Shown: positions 40,015 to 50,146 of the stretch, one piece after another
Layout: each line of letters starts with the position of its first letter
How positions within the stretch are numbered: the first letter of the stretch is position 1
Assembly: GCA_023159155.1 (NCBI GenBank)
Contig: JAJNNX010000018.1
Location: 124,001 to 188,000, forward strand
Source of the DNA: Ustulina deusta
Lineage: Eukaryota > Ascomycota > Sordariomycetes > Xylariales > Xylariaceae
Reading direction: 5' to 3'
DNA: 64,000 nucleotides
The notes under the pieces: model-generated
Seen by the model: only the letters and a program-made list of their open reading frames with translations
What the model was told of the DNA's origin: nothing
Database searches by the model: none
Program-made: the position numbers and the translations under genes

Positions 40015-40508
40015 CTCGGCGGTTTAGTGGTGGTTTGGTGAGACCTGTGGTGGTTGTGGCGATGCGTTGTGGTGATGAGACTACACAGGTTGATCGGGAC
40101 GAAGAGGATAGTCCACAAGGAGAAACATGGGTATTGGATATCGAGAATCTTTGTGTGGGGAGATCTTCGGTAAATTTTATTGCGGGGTCCTAGGGCAACC
40201 CTTCCTTTTTGTTCTCAACTCTTGCCAGGTGCTTCAAGCTCTCGGCAGCTGGCAAATCTTAGCTTACAAGTGGTGGCCAGCGTGCACATGTATAATAGGG
40301 ACTTGGGTAGGCATCAACTTGTCTCAACCCTATTTACAATTGATAGAAATGATGAAATGCCTCAAGTATTGGCCTAGATACGGAGAAATCGAAGCATTTA
40401 CTATAGCCTATTCTGTTACATATTCAATAATACAGGTAATTCCGAGGGGGCTAAAGTGCATCGACCCATCGTTCCATCCCAGAGGCTGGAATGTACACGT
40501 CTGAGTGT

Positions 40509-41921
40509 CTATAGGCGCTCCTCTTTGTCCTGACCGAAGCCATAGCTTTGCCTACTTCCATAAATATGAGTCCTTTTTTGCAAAGGACGATTTTTTGGGT
40601 AGCGAAGTGCGTCCGGTGTCAAGCTATCCCCAATTGCATCCATGTATAGCTCGCTTTTCACACCGTCATCCCCTAGCATTTCCTTTGCCACATCTTCCAT
40701 GGTTGCGTTCACGGCATCCGAGATGCTGAGACGGACTCTTCCGCTAGAATCAATGGTGGCCGAATCGAGCTTGTAGTAGAGCTTCGTGCCACCACGAGCC
40801 TCCAAATCTAGCCATGAAGCTGCAGTTCCTCTTGAAGACCAGGCCGCGCGTCCAAGCATTCTCTGGTCAGTAGGGCGCTCGGTCACAAAACCTGCAACGC
40901 CGATGACTGGTTCATGAACACCCAAAACATGATTCGCAGGCTTTAGCACCCTAGCCTTAACCACGGGATGATACTTTTGAGGCCCATAAATGGGATGGTT
41001 GTCCATGAAATGGGGCGTTCGCAAGTACGATAAGCCAGCAGACGGATGTGTTATTGGCGGCCCGACCGTGCTGTACGGATTCTCCCTATCAAATATTTGA
41101 GGTCGATCGACTCTCACGGTGGAGATGTACTGCATCTCCTTAGCGAGAGGTGCGAGATCCAGGAACCGCCTGACATGTCGAAACAAGTCCAAGCGATCCT
41201 GGCGAATATCCTTCAAATAATCGATAAATTGGAGCTCCGTAATCTCATTGGCCTTAATCTCTGGCGGTACAGGCAGTTTAGCTTCTTCGGCCTGCTTCGT
41301 TTGCGCCTTTGTGAGCTCCTCGGCGTACCGTTCTCTTAGATAGGCGCGAAATTCAGCTCGTCTAGTCCGCACATTCTTTTCCAGCCACTTGCTAAATTCG
41401 CCGTCGGTCATACCGGCAAGCCAAGGACCCTTAAACTTCCACCGTTTATTCTCAATGGACTGTTCTTGCGCGGGCTCTATCGCTGTGACATCTCCCTCCT
41501 CCTCAAACACTGATTTCGGTTGTCGGGCGAGGATATTTTTGTCATAGGCGCGCGCTGTTGGCACGGAAATAGGCATGTTGAGTTCTTGGAATTTCTTAAG
41601 AGTCATCGTATGGTCCGACGCAGACTGGAAATCGGTGACGTGCTCGGTTGAGTCCATTTGTCGCACGCGCACGAGAGGAATAGTTTGTTTTGCAGTTGTC
41701 TTTAGAGGCAATGGTCTTTTAAATCCCCAATCGCCATTAATTCGAGAAGTCGACGCTGTCGTGATGGCCAGGTGGGTTGGGTAGGGAATTGTCATGGTCG
41801 CTGAGTGATATTTTGTTGCCGCAGAATAATCGCCAGGCGAGGCAGGTATGGGATTCGGTATTGAGAACATACGAGATGATCTAAGGAGCGCGGCCCCAGG
41901 AGACACGCTCCGAGCCGCCAT
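40509..41921 (-). CDS. MRP51: Mitochondrial small-subunit ribosomal protein Mrp51
   Basis: Intronless, 470 residues. Mrp51 (bS1m-like) is a fungal mitoribosomal small-subunit protein needed to translate mitochondrial mRNAs through their leaders. The N-terminus MAARSVSPGAALLRSSRMFS is Arg/Ser-rich and fits a mitochondrial presequence. The family signature RINGDWGFKRPLPLKTT follows at about residue 60. Further features are KRWKFKGPWLAGMTDGEFSK, a charged helix (RAEFRAYLRERYAEELTKAQ), and NHVLGVHEPVIGVAGFVTER. Length and spacing agree with Pezizomycotina orthologues as I remember them. It stands head-to-tail with RPS17 (495-bp gap) and head-to-head with the NECAP gene (557-bp shared promoter). 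Confidence 0.9.
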   Translation of the reverse strand: MAARSVSPGAALLRSSRMFSIPNPIPASPGDYSAATKYHSATMTIPYPTHLAITTASTSRINGDWGFKRPLPLKTTAKQTIPLVRVRQMDSTEHVTDFQSASDHTMTLKKFQELNMPISVPTARAYDKNILARQPKSVFEEEGDVTAIEPAQEQSIENKRWKFKGPWLAGMTDGEFSKWLEKNVRTRRAEFRAYLRERYAEELTKAQTKQAEEAKLPVPPEIKANEITELQFIDYLKDIRQDRLDLFRHVRRFLDLAPLAKEMQYISTVRVDRPQIFDRENPYSTVGPPITHPSAGLSYLRTPHFMDNHPIYGPQKYHPVVKARVLKPANHVLGVHEPVIGVAGFVTERPTDQRMLGRAAWSSRGTAASWLDLEARGGTKLYYKLDSATIDSSGRVRLSISDAVNATMEDVAKEMLGDDGVKSELYMDAIGDSLTPDALRYPKNRPLQKRTHIYGSRQSYGFGQDKEERL

Positions 41922-42478
41922 TGTGGAAATTGGGGCCGGAAGCAGATGTTCAAGGGCGAACCTGCATTTGAAGCAAGCTTCTCAGAAAGGTGAGTTTGAT
42001 TCCCTATGTGGAGTTGCCTCCAGTGCCCTCCAAATAGATGTGGCTAGTGAAGAGAGCGCGAGCAGCACCGCCACAACCCTGCTGGAATACTTCTGCATAG
42101 GTACCTACTTACAGTCCACATGCACAGCTATTACCTTTTGAGGGAGGAGCGGTGGTCCAACTGGGAGGCGGGGACCTTAGGTAGCTGCCTCCTCTTCCCG
42201 ACTAGTCTAGATACTCCCCAAAGTGAGGTGCCCTCCAATGGAAAGTCGATTATGCTACACACCGTCCTATCTTATGGCTGCACTAACTGGTATTCTGCGT
42301 GCATTATGGTGTGAATGGGAAATGATGGCCATCGACCTAGGCTGAACCCTCAAACAATACCTGCCTAGTCGTTACCTGGCCTTCTCAACGAATAATAGCC
42401 CAGCTTCCTCAGCCTTCTACTCCAGTTCTTTGTCCACATCAGAATCCACATCTCTTCTAATCAAATACAGACAACAAG

Positions 42479-43421
42479 ATGGAGTCAATTGACCCAGCCA
42501 CGGGCCAACCCTTACCGCCGGACGCTATTCAGCGAGTGTTATTCATCGTCGGGACCGTCCATGTCTACAATATCCCACCCATGACGCCGGGCAAGGGCCA
42601 TGTCGCGGCATCGGTGAGTACCTACCTGGGCAGAATATGGTTTCATCGTCGCGTTTCGGTTCGACTCCTCCGGTGTTGTTGCTGCTTGAAGTAGCTTTTC
42701 GCCATCTTCTACAGGCTCGACAAGTGTCTACAACCGGAGAAGATCAGACAGGCAGTAATCACTAACTCAATCCACGTAGTGGACGGCCGATGGGAACAAG
42801 CGCCAGATTTTTACTGCTCGGATCCGAGTACTCGAGACAGCCATCACGCAGGCCTCTGGTGAGGAGAAGGTAAAGGCGGATATCGTTCTGGAAGACCAGC
42901 GCAACGGCCAATTATTTGCCGCAGCCCCTTACACAGCAGCAGCAGTCGTCGAGCCCACCTCTGATAGCTCGCGGTTCTTCGCTCTGCGCGTCCAAGATGA
43001 AGCAGGCAGGAAGGCGACTCTAGGCATCGGTTTTGAAGAGAGAAGCGATGCGTTCGACTTCGGCGTGTCCCTACAGGAAGCCCAGAAGACGCTGGAGTGG
43101 GCCCAAGGCGGTCTCCCAGGCAAGAAGCCCGAAGTGGAGAGACGAGATAGTGCCGAGAAGCGTGACCTTAGTCTTAAGGATGGAGAGACAATTACAGTCA
43201 ATCTCCCCGCGAGATTCGGCAGACGCAGACTCCAGGCTGAAGAAGAAGCATCTGGCGCGAGTCTCTCGTCCTTCTCACTCCCTCCACCCCCGTCTGCCAC
43301 AGCGTCTAAAGGAGGGGGGATACTTCCACCGCCACCAGTGCCCTCAACGAACTCAAGAGCCAAGCGGCTATCCGCAGCAAATCTAGGCTTTGATGATGGG
43401 AAATTTGGCGAATTTGCCTAA
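42479..43421 (+). CDS. NECAP-type adaptin-ear-binding endocytic protein
   Basis: Clathrin-coat accessory protein with a PHear fold (NECAP family). Exons 42479-42613 and 42780-43421 join at phase 0 to give 258 residues. The PHear domain fills residues about 15-170: IQRVLFIVGTVHVYNIPPMT, WTADGNKRQIFTARIRVLE, SSRFFALRVQDEAGRKATLG, IGFEERSDAFDFGVSLQEA. Helix DFGVSLQEAQKTLEW is a strong family mark. The tail is proline-rich (SSFSLPPPP, GGGILPPPPVP), ends LGFDDGKFGEFA, and could bind adaptor ears or SH3 domains. The intron of 166 nt follows VAAS. The partner in coats is presumably AP-2. Divergent from MRP51. Confidence 0.9.
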
Positions 43422-44150
43422 TACTGTCTGTGATGGGTCACAATTCTGCACTCGACGCGACCGAAATATGACGAACCGTCGAGTGATAAAGTGCTAGACG
43501 TCAATAGGGTTCACATATAATGAAAGTTCTATCTAGAGCCTTCCCCGGCGATCCTAGTTGCAGTCATCTTGTGGAGATCTTCAGTTGTCCGTCATGGACA
43601 ACAATAACCCACAGGTTTGTGAGTCTCACCACGTTTCGCACCCGTCTCCGGCTACTGCAGCATTCAGGGTTAGTAATCGTTATCTTAAACGTAAGGTGTA
43701 AGTGTTTCCAATCCGAGGAAAGGTCACAAAACATGACCATACCCCGGGCAAGAGCTGTCGGACTCTTAAAGACAACCAGAACAGGAAGAATACAGTCCAA
43801 CGACTACTTACCTCGTAGTTTACCGAAGGGAAACTCCATCGTCTCCCGTCCGTCTGAGTTTCGGAAACCAATGGCCAATCTCTCTAGACGCGGCCTCCCA
43901 TATTCTCACCCACTCATCTCCTATCCACTTCCCACATATGGTCTAACTCCTCATCGCACCCCGAGTTAGTGCACATTTCATAGGGTGCAATGTCAATGGC
44001 TAAGCCTGCTCACCCCTGCCAGCTCGGTATAATGCAGGTCGCAACATACTATCCTCCCAGTCTCCATGCTCTCCTAACTAAGTATCCATCATAATATTAT
44101 GCCGTAAGCGGAGAGGACTCGTTATGACCTTTCTGGCCACCAAAATCATG
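43422..44150. other. Intergenic spacer
   Basis: Downstream of the NECAP gene. A 149-codon plus-strand frame at 43520-43969 is overlapped by unrelated minus-strand frames and has no domain-like composition. No gene is called. Confidence 0.5.
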
Positions 44151-45023
44151 TTATAAAAGGATGGTAGAACTCCCAGGATGTAGAAATGATGGGGAAGATC
44201 CATTATTGATATCTGAACCGGTCTGGCATAAGTACGTATTTGGGTATCGTAGCGAATTCTGGTCTGGGTATCGGTGCCAATGCAATGGTTGGTATGAAGT
44301 GTATCCGAATCCACTTCGATCGCATCCACGTTCCGGGGCACGCAATATCTCCGCTCGCTCCTGCCCGACCTGGCACCAGCCCTCCCGACATTGGATCTCG
44401 ACATGCAACTCACTAAGGCGCGTCAAAAGACTCCGCTCGACATCGACGGTATCCTCGATCCGTTGGAGAAGCCAGAGACGCTGGCGACGGGCATTTCGAA
44501 ATCTCACTTCCTCTTTCTCAACTTCTTTTCTTCTTTCTTGGCTGTTTACCTCGTTTATCGGGGCCCCATCGATCCTCACTTTCACTTTGGAGTTCGCGTT
44601 TTGATATTGATTGTGCTGTTGCTGCTAGTGCTGATGACGATGTCGGGCAAGATACCCCTCCAGGGCAGGTAATCAACGGAATCGCTCCAGCGCTTGGCGA
44701 TCTTGCGATTGCAGCGTGGTGAGTAGGTATTCTCGCTCAGCGTGTAGTTCTTCGAATGTTCGCGGATGTGGACTTAACTCAAGAGCTTTGGTCGATTGCC
44801 AGGGGTATTTGTGTGCACCGAATGAGTCTTTACCGTTGTGACTGTTTTATATCTGGCGAGTCTCAGGGCTGTGATTATGGTGATGCCTGGAAAACTTGCC
44901 GTGATTGCGATGATGCTGCCGTGGGTCTCGCTGGACTCGCTCGGAGATCCGATGCTTTGGGAGCTCTCCCAGGCCAAGTGAGGCAGGTGACATGCTGTCA
45001 GTGTTGCTACGAGAATGATGCAT
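44151..45023 (-). pseudogene. Probable pseudogene: one 290-codon frame with three internal stops
   Basis: On the minus strand a single frame runs from the ATG at 45023 to the stop at 44151, interrupted only by TAA (44849-44847), TGA (44675-44673) and TAG (44627-44625). Between stops the translation is protein-like and shares one character: a His-rich part (FSRHHHNHSPE), then coiled-coil segments (RTFEELHAEREYLLTTLQSQ; ERRKEVEKEEVRFRNARRQR; LLQRIEDTVDVERSLLTRLS) separated by a Gln-rich stretch. No in-phase intron with proper ends removes the TGA and TAG, although a weak 54-nt GTTTTC...CAG intron could remove the TAA. Each stop is one C-to-T change from CAA, CGA and CAG. I do not know the family. 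Alternative: two or three small real genes or exons with unusual splicing. An antisense 93-codon frame (44391-44672) with a hydrophobic segment is less convincing. Confidence 0.5.
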
Positions 45024-45090
45024 CGTAGGGTGGGTTTCGGTATCCCTAAAATTTCACCTTTCTAGTGGCCATGTAACCGGAGTACTTCCC

Positions 45091-45124
45091 TATATATATA
45101 TATATATATATATCTCTCTCTCTC
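45091..45124. repeat. (TA)n(TC)n microsatellite
   Basis: About eleven TA units followed directly by six TC units. Confidence 0.95.
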
Positions 45125-45350
45125 AACATCTATCTACTAGAAACTAGACTACTTCGAAACTGTCAAATGAATTCGAAAGCCGTCGTAAGACAAGCATACA
45201 TCTCCGTTTCTTAAGAAGAATTTGCCTTGATGAACTTGTCCAGTTTGTGCCAGCCTGAACAAGAAGAATTTTTTAGTCAGCTTTCATGTTTTCATGTTGC
45301 AGATATCCAGTAGGAAGTTTGTTTATAAGACACAGGCACTCGGGTTCTTT

Positions 45351-45373
45351 TGTGTGTGTGTGTGTGTGTGTGT
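45351..45373. repeat. (TG)n microsatellite
   Basis: Eleven uninterrupted TG units in the spacer. Confidence 0.95.
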
Positions 45374-46054
45374 TTCGTCATTGCTTCTGCAAGTCATTCG
45401 TATTGCCGCAGGCCACAAGGAGTTCTGCGCTGGTAATTCCTAGTCTCTAGCTAGGTAGTACATGCCGGTATTCAGATAGGTGCCAGCCTGAATCAGTTCA
45501 GGGACGATTCGCTTTGACCTAGTGCTTGCCACTCGAGAATTATACCAGCACATCCGATGTGATTTATTAGTTTCATATAAGTTAGGTAGTTGCTTTCTTT
45601 CGTATTAAGCTTTATTGGCATATGCTCAACATTCGGGTTTTCAGTTATCGTTTCGTATTGTTTCATTAGTATGAGTCTATCTATGGCCGGCTTCGGGATA
45701 TATAATTAGCGACGACACTAAATAATGAGCTATCTTATGATGCACACAATGACGCCTTATATATTTCCCACACCGTAATGTTTCCTTCACTCATGTCCAT
45801 TCGTAAATATGTTGTTAATGCTGCGGGCCTTATTGTCTTAAGAGTTTAAGGCGGTTGAAATACCAGGAATCACTAAGAAAGCCGACGCTGTGTCTGGAAA
45901 CACCCCTAGTGTTTATGTCGCTGACTGTTGTATATTGTGCTTCCAAGGGGGGTATAGTAGGTTTGGAACACGTTCGAGGCGTGAAGGTGCTTCTGGCAGA
46001 AATTCAGGGACTGGGCGTAAGAAATATAAATTGGGCCAATTCGCCGGGTTTTGC

Positions 46055-46732
46055 CTATGGGTGTGTCCACGTTTTCGATTTCACTACTAAGGGAGGCAAG
46101 TGCAGCGGCTCCATAGTTGCATCCCTGTCTAATATCCCAAACTGTCCCCCGACTTCGTAGTAGAAGGATGCTTTCACATCTTCTAGTAATCGACTCAAGC
46201 TTGACGCATCACGTGTAGGGTCTGCCAAGCCCAATTCGCCCACATGACAGTCATCGGAAGAGGCTGTGATCCCGGTGACCAAAAACACCTCCTTTAAAAA
46301 AGGAAAACTGTGAATGAGAACATATTTGTTGTAGGTCTCCCAAGGTCGCTTGATAGAAGGAGGGACATAATCAATTGCAAGATTGACAATGCAGTCGGTA
46401 TCTCGAATCAAGTCTGCGAAACACCTTGATGAGTCGTCATAGCCCATGAACGGTGGCCGTGGAATGTATAACGTGTCGATCTCGCGGCTGAAATATATCC
46501 TTGGCTCATGAGACGTGGTGCCGAAAGACCTCTTATATACCCGCAAGGCTTCGCAGCGAGACTCGTGACAGGCCTGAAGAACAGCAGGGGCTGATGCCGT
46601 CGTGGTGCAACAGCAATTTTCTGAGTCAAAAAATAATTCGACAACTCGTCGATGGCATGATGACCTCCAGATCTGAAGTCTCAGCTCGGTGGGCAATAGA
46701 GTAAATAATGTGAATGGAGGAGGACAAGACAT
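46055..46732 (-). CDS. 2EXR domain-containing protein
   Basis: Intronless, 225 residues from the ATG at 46732. The frame stays open upstream to 46918, but that extension (MLPDQDLSSFFLRGRW...) looks non-domain and I prefer the internal Met that sits just before the domain. The protein begins with FTLFTLLPTELRLQIWR, the hallmark of the 2EXR family common in Pezizomycotina, followed by PAVLQACHESRCEALRVYKR and the YFSREIDTLYIPR strand, all in the usual order. No catalytic residues are known for the family, and it is usually expanded in mould genomes. No partner genes are nearby. Confidence 0.8.
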   Translation of the reverse strand: MSCPPPFTLFTLLPTELRLQIWRSSCHRRVVELFFDSENCCCTTTASAPAVLQACHESRCEALRVYKRSFGTTSHEPRIYFSREIDTLYIPRPPFMGYDDSSRCFADLIRDTDCIVNLAIDYVPPSIKRPWETYNKYVLIHSFPFLKEVFLVTGITASSDDCHVGELGLADPTRDASSLSRLLEDVKASFYYEVGGQFGILDRDATMEPLHLPPLVVKSKTWTHP

Positions 46733-47019
46733 GGTGGAGAGAGGAATCTTGGTGACGAAGGAAGAGGATTGGTATTGCTGGAAAGGCAACTTCACCAAAC
46801 CGAGACGGTAAAGGCAGGTATTATAATAGGGAGAACCCGAGGCTGTATGGCAGAATTGGGCAGCTACCAACCATCTTCCTCGCAGAAAAAAGCTCGACAG
46901 GTCCTGGTCCGGCAGCACCCATGGGCCATAGGGTTGCAGTCATTGTTTGTCGCATTGGCGACGCTGTGGAGGGCATCCCTTATTTGGGCGTCAAGCCAGC
47001 TTAGACTCGCTCCATCAGG
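46733..47019. other. Short spacer
   Basis: Upstream of the 2EXR gene; nothing recognisable. Confidence 0.5.
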
Positions 47020-47742
47020 CTAGTGTAAGCATAAAGTGGCAGCCGGGATGTTCCATGGTTTTGCGTGAATGAGGGCATACACACACCGGAGATGGACAAT
47101 GTCAGGGGCGTAAACAATGACAGCCGAGTGCTGGGGGCGGGATGTCGTGCCTACTCGCAGATCCGGAGAGGTGGCCGAGGTCGAAGTTGCATAACACGAT
47201 ACATTCGCAGAGACGGTACCTGCTGGTCCGTGTTGGCGCAGTACCCGGGGTTTGTTATACTGTGTGCTGCGTACGAGGCGAGGCGTGGCTGACTGTCTTC
47301 ACGAGGACAAGGAGACGATTCGGTGTTAACAGGGATTTGTTGACCTTAGGCAAAAACGTATACATACCGGGAGGTCAAGCCTCAGATCGGTCGAAGGTGT
47401 GGAGGGAATCCAGTAAAGAATCAGAAGCATTTTCGTTTTGCAGTCAACATCGTACGACTTTTTTTGGAGCCGAGACACGGTACCAATAATAACTTGGGCC
47501 GGAGAAGATTTGCAGACCCGAAGAATCCCGTGGTCACTAACAATCGTGGTGACGAAAACAATATCAGACGGCGGCCTAGCTCCTAGTCCGGCCCCTGCGT
47601 GGTCGACCTGCATTGCACTGAGTTCAACAAGAGCCCCGTGCTCGGCCAGAAAACATATAAGTAGGGCACCTATAAGTAAAGTCGGAGAACCGAAAATGAA
47701 CACGAATACTGCAGGGTAAGCAAGCCTGTCATTAATTATCAC
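47020..47742 (-). CDS. Uncertain two-exon frame with a hydrophobic N-terminal segment
   Basis: A minus-strand frame from 47742 to 47368 (125 codons) is followed by a consensus donor GTATGT, a putative 75-nt intron (47293-47367, acceptor GACAG) and a further 90 codons ending at 47020, in phase. The first part has a TM-like helix (AVFVFIFGSPTLLIGALLIC) then GLGARPPSDIVFVTTIVSDH, which reads like real protein. There is no ATG at the 5' end: the frame opens at GTG, with a possible acceptor (CTGCAG at about 47712) inside it, so an upstream exon would be needed. I do not recognise the family. It may be a decayed membrane-protein gene or chance. Confidence 0.25.
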
Positions 47743-48161
47743 CTGCTACTGTCACCAGGCAAAGAGGTACTACACAAGATACATGTAGGTAAGTAGGGTA
47801 GGTACCTCCTACACCTCGGTAGGTACCTACATACGTCAACACATACGCATAGGTATGTAAGTACTTGCATATGCCACACGTGTCTTGTCAGCATGGCTGG
47901 TCGCAGCTCCTGCCGGGCCGGCATACAGTGCCTGGCAGGTAGCCAGCTGGCAAGACCCTCGGCCCAAAACAGGTTACTGTGAAGAGATCCCTCTCATCAT
48001 GAAGTGAAACTGGCATCAACCAAGTTTCACGCAAGTAGACTGGAGTCTCTCTTTCTTTCGAGCTAGACTAGAGATCGAGCAAGCGTGATATAACCGCCTT
48101 GGTGCGTTTCCACCGCTCTCGTAGTCTTCCGGTGATCTCATGTTGGCGCTGTGACGCTGTC
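47743..48161. other. Promoter region of the transglycosylase gene
   Basis: Contains a cluster of TAGGTACCTCC/TAGGTACCTAC words at 47797-47836, typical of spacers in this window. A CT-rich block (48041-48060) precedes the coding region. Confidence 0.5.
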
Positions 48162-49562
48162 ATGTGGAGGAGGATGGCCAGCACCATAGCCTCTGCCTCG
48201 TCTGCTGCTCTTACTTTTGACCTTATTGCTCGCTGTTCTGTGAGTAACTCCCCGGCTACAATGAGTGCGCTTCTGCTGTCCGAGCAATGCTAATAGGGAG
48301 TTGTATCCACTAGACGACCAGGGCCCGAGCTTCTGTCTTGACTCTTCCACATGGCCCCGTGCAGTTGCCCATATTCATGCCCGTCGCGACCCAGGCATCG
48401 CTGAAGGGTCTGACTCCGGAGCAGTTGGAGGAGACTGGCTGCCGTCTCTGTCTCAATAACACCTACCATCTCGGACTTAAGCCCGGCCAAGAGATACTCG
48501 CCGCCGTCGGTGGTGCGCACAAGCTCCAGGGATGGAACCACAACCTTTTGACAGACAGTGGAGGGTGAGTTTCCCTACTAACCTCTCGGCCTCCTGGCTG
48601 TTCTCTAAGCATCGCTCATCGATTCTAACTATCAGTTCAGTTTCCAGATGGTCAGTCTCTTAACTCTTGCCAATATTACGGAGGAGGGCGTCAAATTTCT
48701 CAGCCCGCATGATGGGACAGCCATGCTCCTGACACCAGAGCATTCCATTTCTTTGCAAAACACCATTGGCAGCGACATCATAATGCAGCTCGATGATGTG
48801 CTCGTGACTACCTCCCCAGATCATAAGCGTATGCGAGAAGCCATGGAACGCAGTGTCAGATGGCTTGACCGGTGCATTGCTGCGCATAAGAATCCAGATA
48901 CCCAAAATCTATTCTGCATCATTCAAGGCGGTTTGGACACTGAGATGCGCAAGGAGTGTTGTAAAGAGATGGTCGCTAGGGACACCCCAGGGATAGCGAT
49001 CGGGGGACTCAGCGGCGGTGAAGCAAAGGACGATTTCTGCCGTGTTGTTAAGACGTGTACTGAACTTCTTCCTGAGCTGAAACCTCGATATGTCATGGGT
49101 ATTGGCTATCCAGAAGACCTGGTTGTAAGTGTTGCATTAGGCGCCGACATGTTCGATTGTGTGTGGCCTACCCGTACTGCTCGGTTCGGTAGCGCTATCA
49201 CGAAGCACGGCGTTGTCAAGATCAGGGGTTCCGAATATGCGAACGATTTTGGCCCAATAGAAGAAGGGTGTGGCTGCGCTTGTTGTAGGAAGGGTGAAGG
49301 AGGACTGGGCATCACTCGCGCGTTTGTCCATCACAACGTAGGAAAGGAGACAGTTGCAGCGCATCTCCTTACCATACACAACGTATGGTATCAACTCAAT
49401 CTTATGAAAGAGGCTCGCGATGCTATCATTGCAGACAAGTTCCCTACGTTCTTACACCAGTTCTTTGCCAACATATATACTGATAAAGCCGACTATCCAA
49501 AGTGGGCTGTCGAAGCCCTCCGCGGAGTTGGCGTAGATCTGCTCTCAGATAACAATATATGA
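48162..49562 (+). CDS. tRNA-guanine(34) transglycosylase, catalytic subunit
   Basis: Swaps guanine 34 of GUN-anticodon tRNAs (Asp, Asn, His, Tyr) for queuine, a base fungi must obtain from outside. Exons 48162-48239, 48314-48564 and 48641-49562 give 416 residues. TIM-barrel features in order: [38 protein letters not shown], catalytic Asp107 in LLTDSGGFQMVSL (GG codon split by intron 2), [45 protein letters not shown], nucleophile Asp282 in [14 protein letters not shown], and the zinc site Cys320-x-Cys322-x2-Cys325 (CGCACC) with His in LTIHN. It is the eukaryotic QTRT1-type active subunit; its QTRT2-like partner is not in this window. Start: MWRRMASTI at 48162, with Met at 48174 as alternative. 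The short basic start may assist mitochondrial association. Confidence 0.95.
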
Positions 49563-49615
49563 ACATCACTCTTCAGCCCCCGCTCAATGCAAGCAACACT
49601 GTCTATATACCGCCC

Positions 49616-50146
49616 TCATCGCCAGCGTACCGAGATGTGGAGTTTATAGAGACGTCGAAGATCGGCTAACCCTAACACTAATTCCTCTAACACTAATTCC
49701 TCTAAACTTACAACCGTGGTGGTATGGATTGCCGTGAGTGTGAGGCTGAAGAATCGTTGCCTTAATATACCCAGCCTCTTGCTCCTGTTTGAAATCTTGA
49801 TCATCACCGATACTCTCACTAGGTTCGCCGCGACCCAGGCAGTCATCACCTCTTCTTTCTCAATCCAGCTAGCACATCTCGAAATTAGTATCATGCTAAT
49901 AAGCAACAGCGCCTCTCTGAGCCATTTCTCAGGCACGTTGCAGTGTAATGTACAGCCTTTATCAGCACATAACCTTAAACCATTGGTTTTATGCGAAAGA
50001 CAGTGCAGCATGCGGCGCATATAGAGGAATAAGGCCGAAGTGTAACACAGCCACTTAAGGTTGCGGCTATCATTCCGTACCGGCAGATCTCGAACCTCCC
50101 AGGAACCCGGTAACATCAATTTCATCAGCCGTGAGGAGTCATACAT
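49616..50146 (-). CDS. Hypothetical open frame, 176 codons
   Basis: Open minus-strand frame from the ATG at 50146 to 49616, convergent with the transglycosylase gene 53 bp away. It includes a mildly hydrophobic helix (EALLLISMILISRCASWI) and a LEELVLEELVL repeat produced by a 15-bp tandem duplication. No recognisable family and no splice signals are needed. The length is above chance expectation, but the surrounding DNA is AT-richer and gene-poor, so a chance or decayed frame is quite possible. Confidence 0.25.
   Translation of the reverse strand: MYDSSRLMKLMLPGSWEVRDLPVRNDSRNLKWLCYTSALFLYMRRMLHCLSHKTNGLRLCADKGCTLHCNVPEKWLREALLLISMILISRCASWIEKEEVMTAWVAANLVRVSVMIKISNRSKRLGILRQRFFSLTLTAIHTTTVVSLEELVLEELVLGLADLRRLYKLHISVRWR
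49673..49702. repeat. Two tandem copies of a 15-bp unit
   Basis: Two perfect adjacent copies of TAACACTAATTCCTC. In frame with the overlapping minus-strand open frame, so they would duplicate five codons. Confidence 0.9.

Larger units (their letters stand above)
45024..46054. other. Intergenic spacer with dinucleotide microsatellites
   Basis: Contains a (TA)n(TC)n run and a (TG)n run (listed separately) and otherwise AT-rich non-coding DNA. The repeated word GTGCCAGCCTGAA occurs at 45247 and again at 45480 as GTGCCAGCCTGAAT. No gene is seen. Confidence 0.55.

Noticed and set aside
43520..43969. 149-codon plus-strand frame after the NECAP gene
   Set aside because: Arg/Ser/Thr-rich random-like composition, countered by antisense frames; no homologous feel.
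44391..44672. 93-codon plus-strand frame with a hydrophobic stretch (MDLDMQLTKARQKT...)
   Set aside because: It is antisense to the stop-interrupted but longer and more protein-like minus-strand frame; its hydrophobic part mirrors the Gln/Asn-rich codons of that frame.
46733..46918. Upstream extension of the 2EXR frame (62 extra codons)
   Set aside because: The extension has no family character, while the internal Met sits immediately before the domain; kept only as an alternative start.
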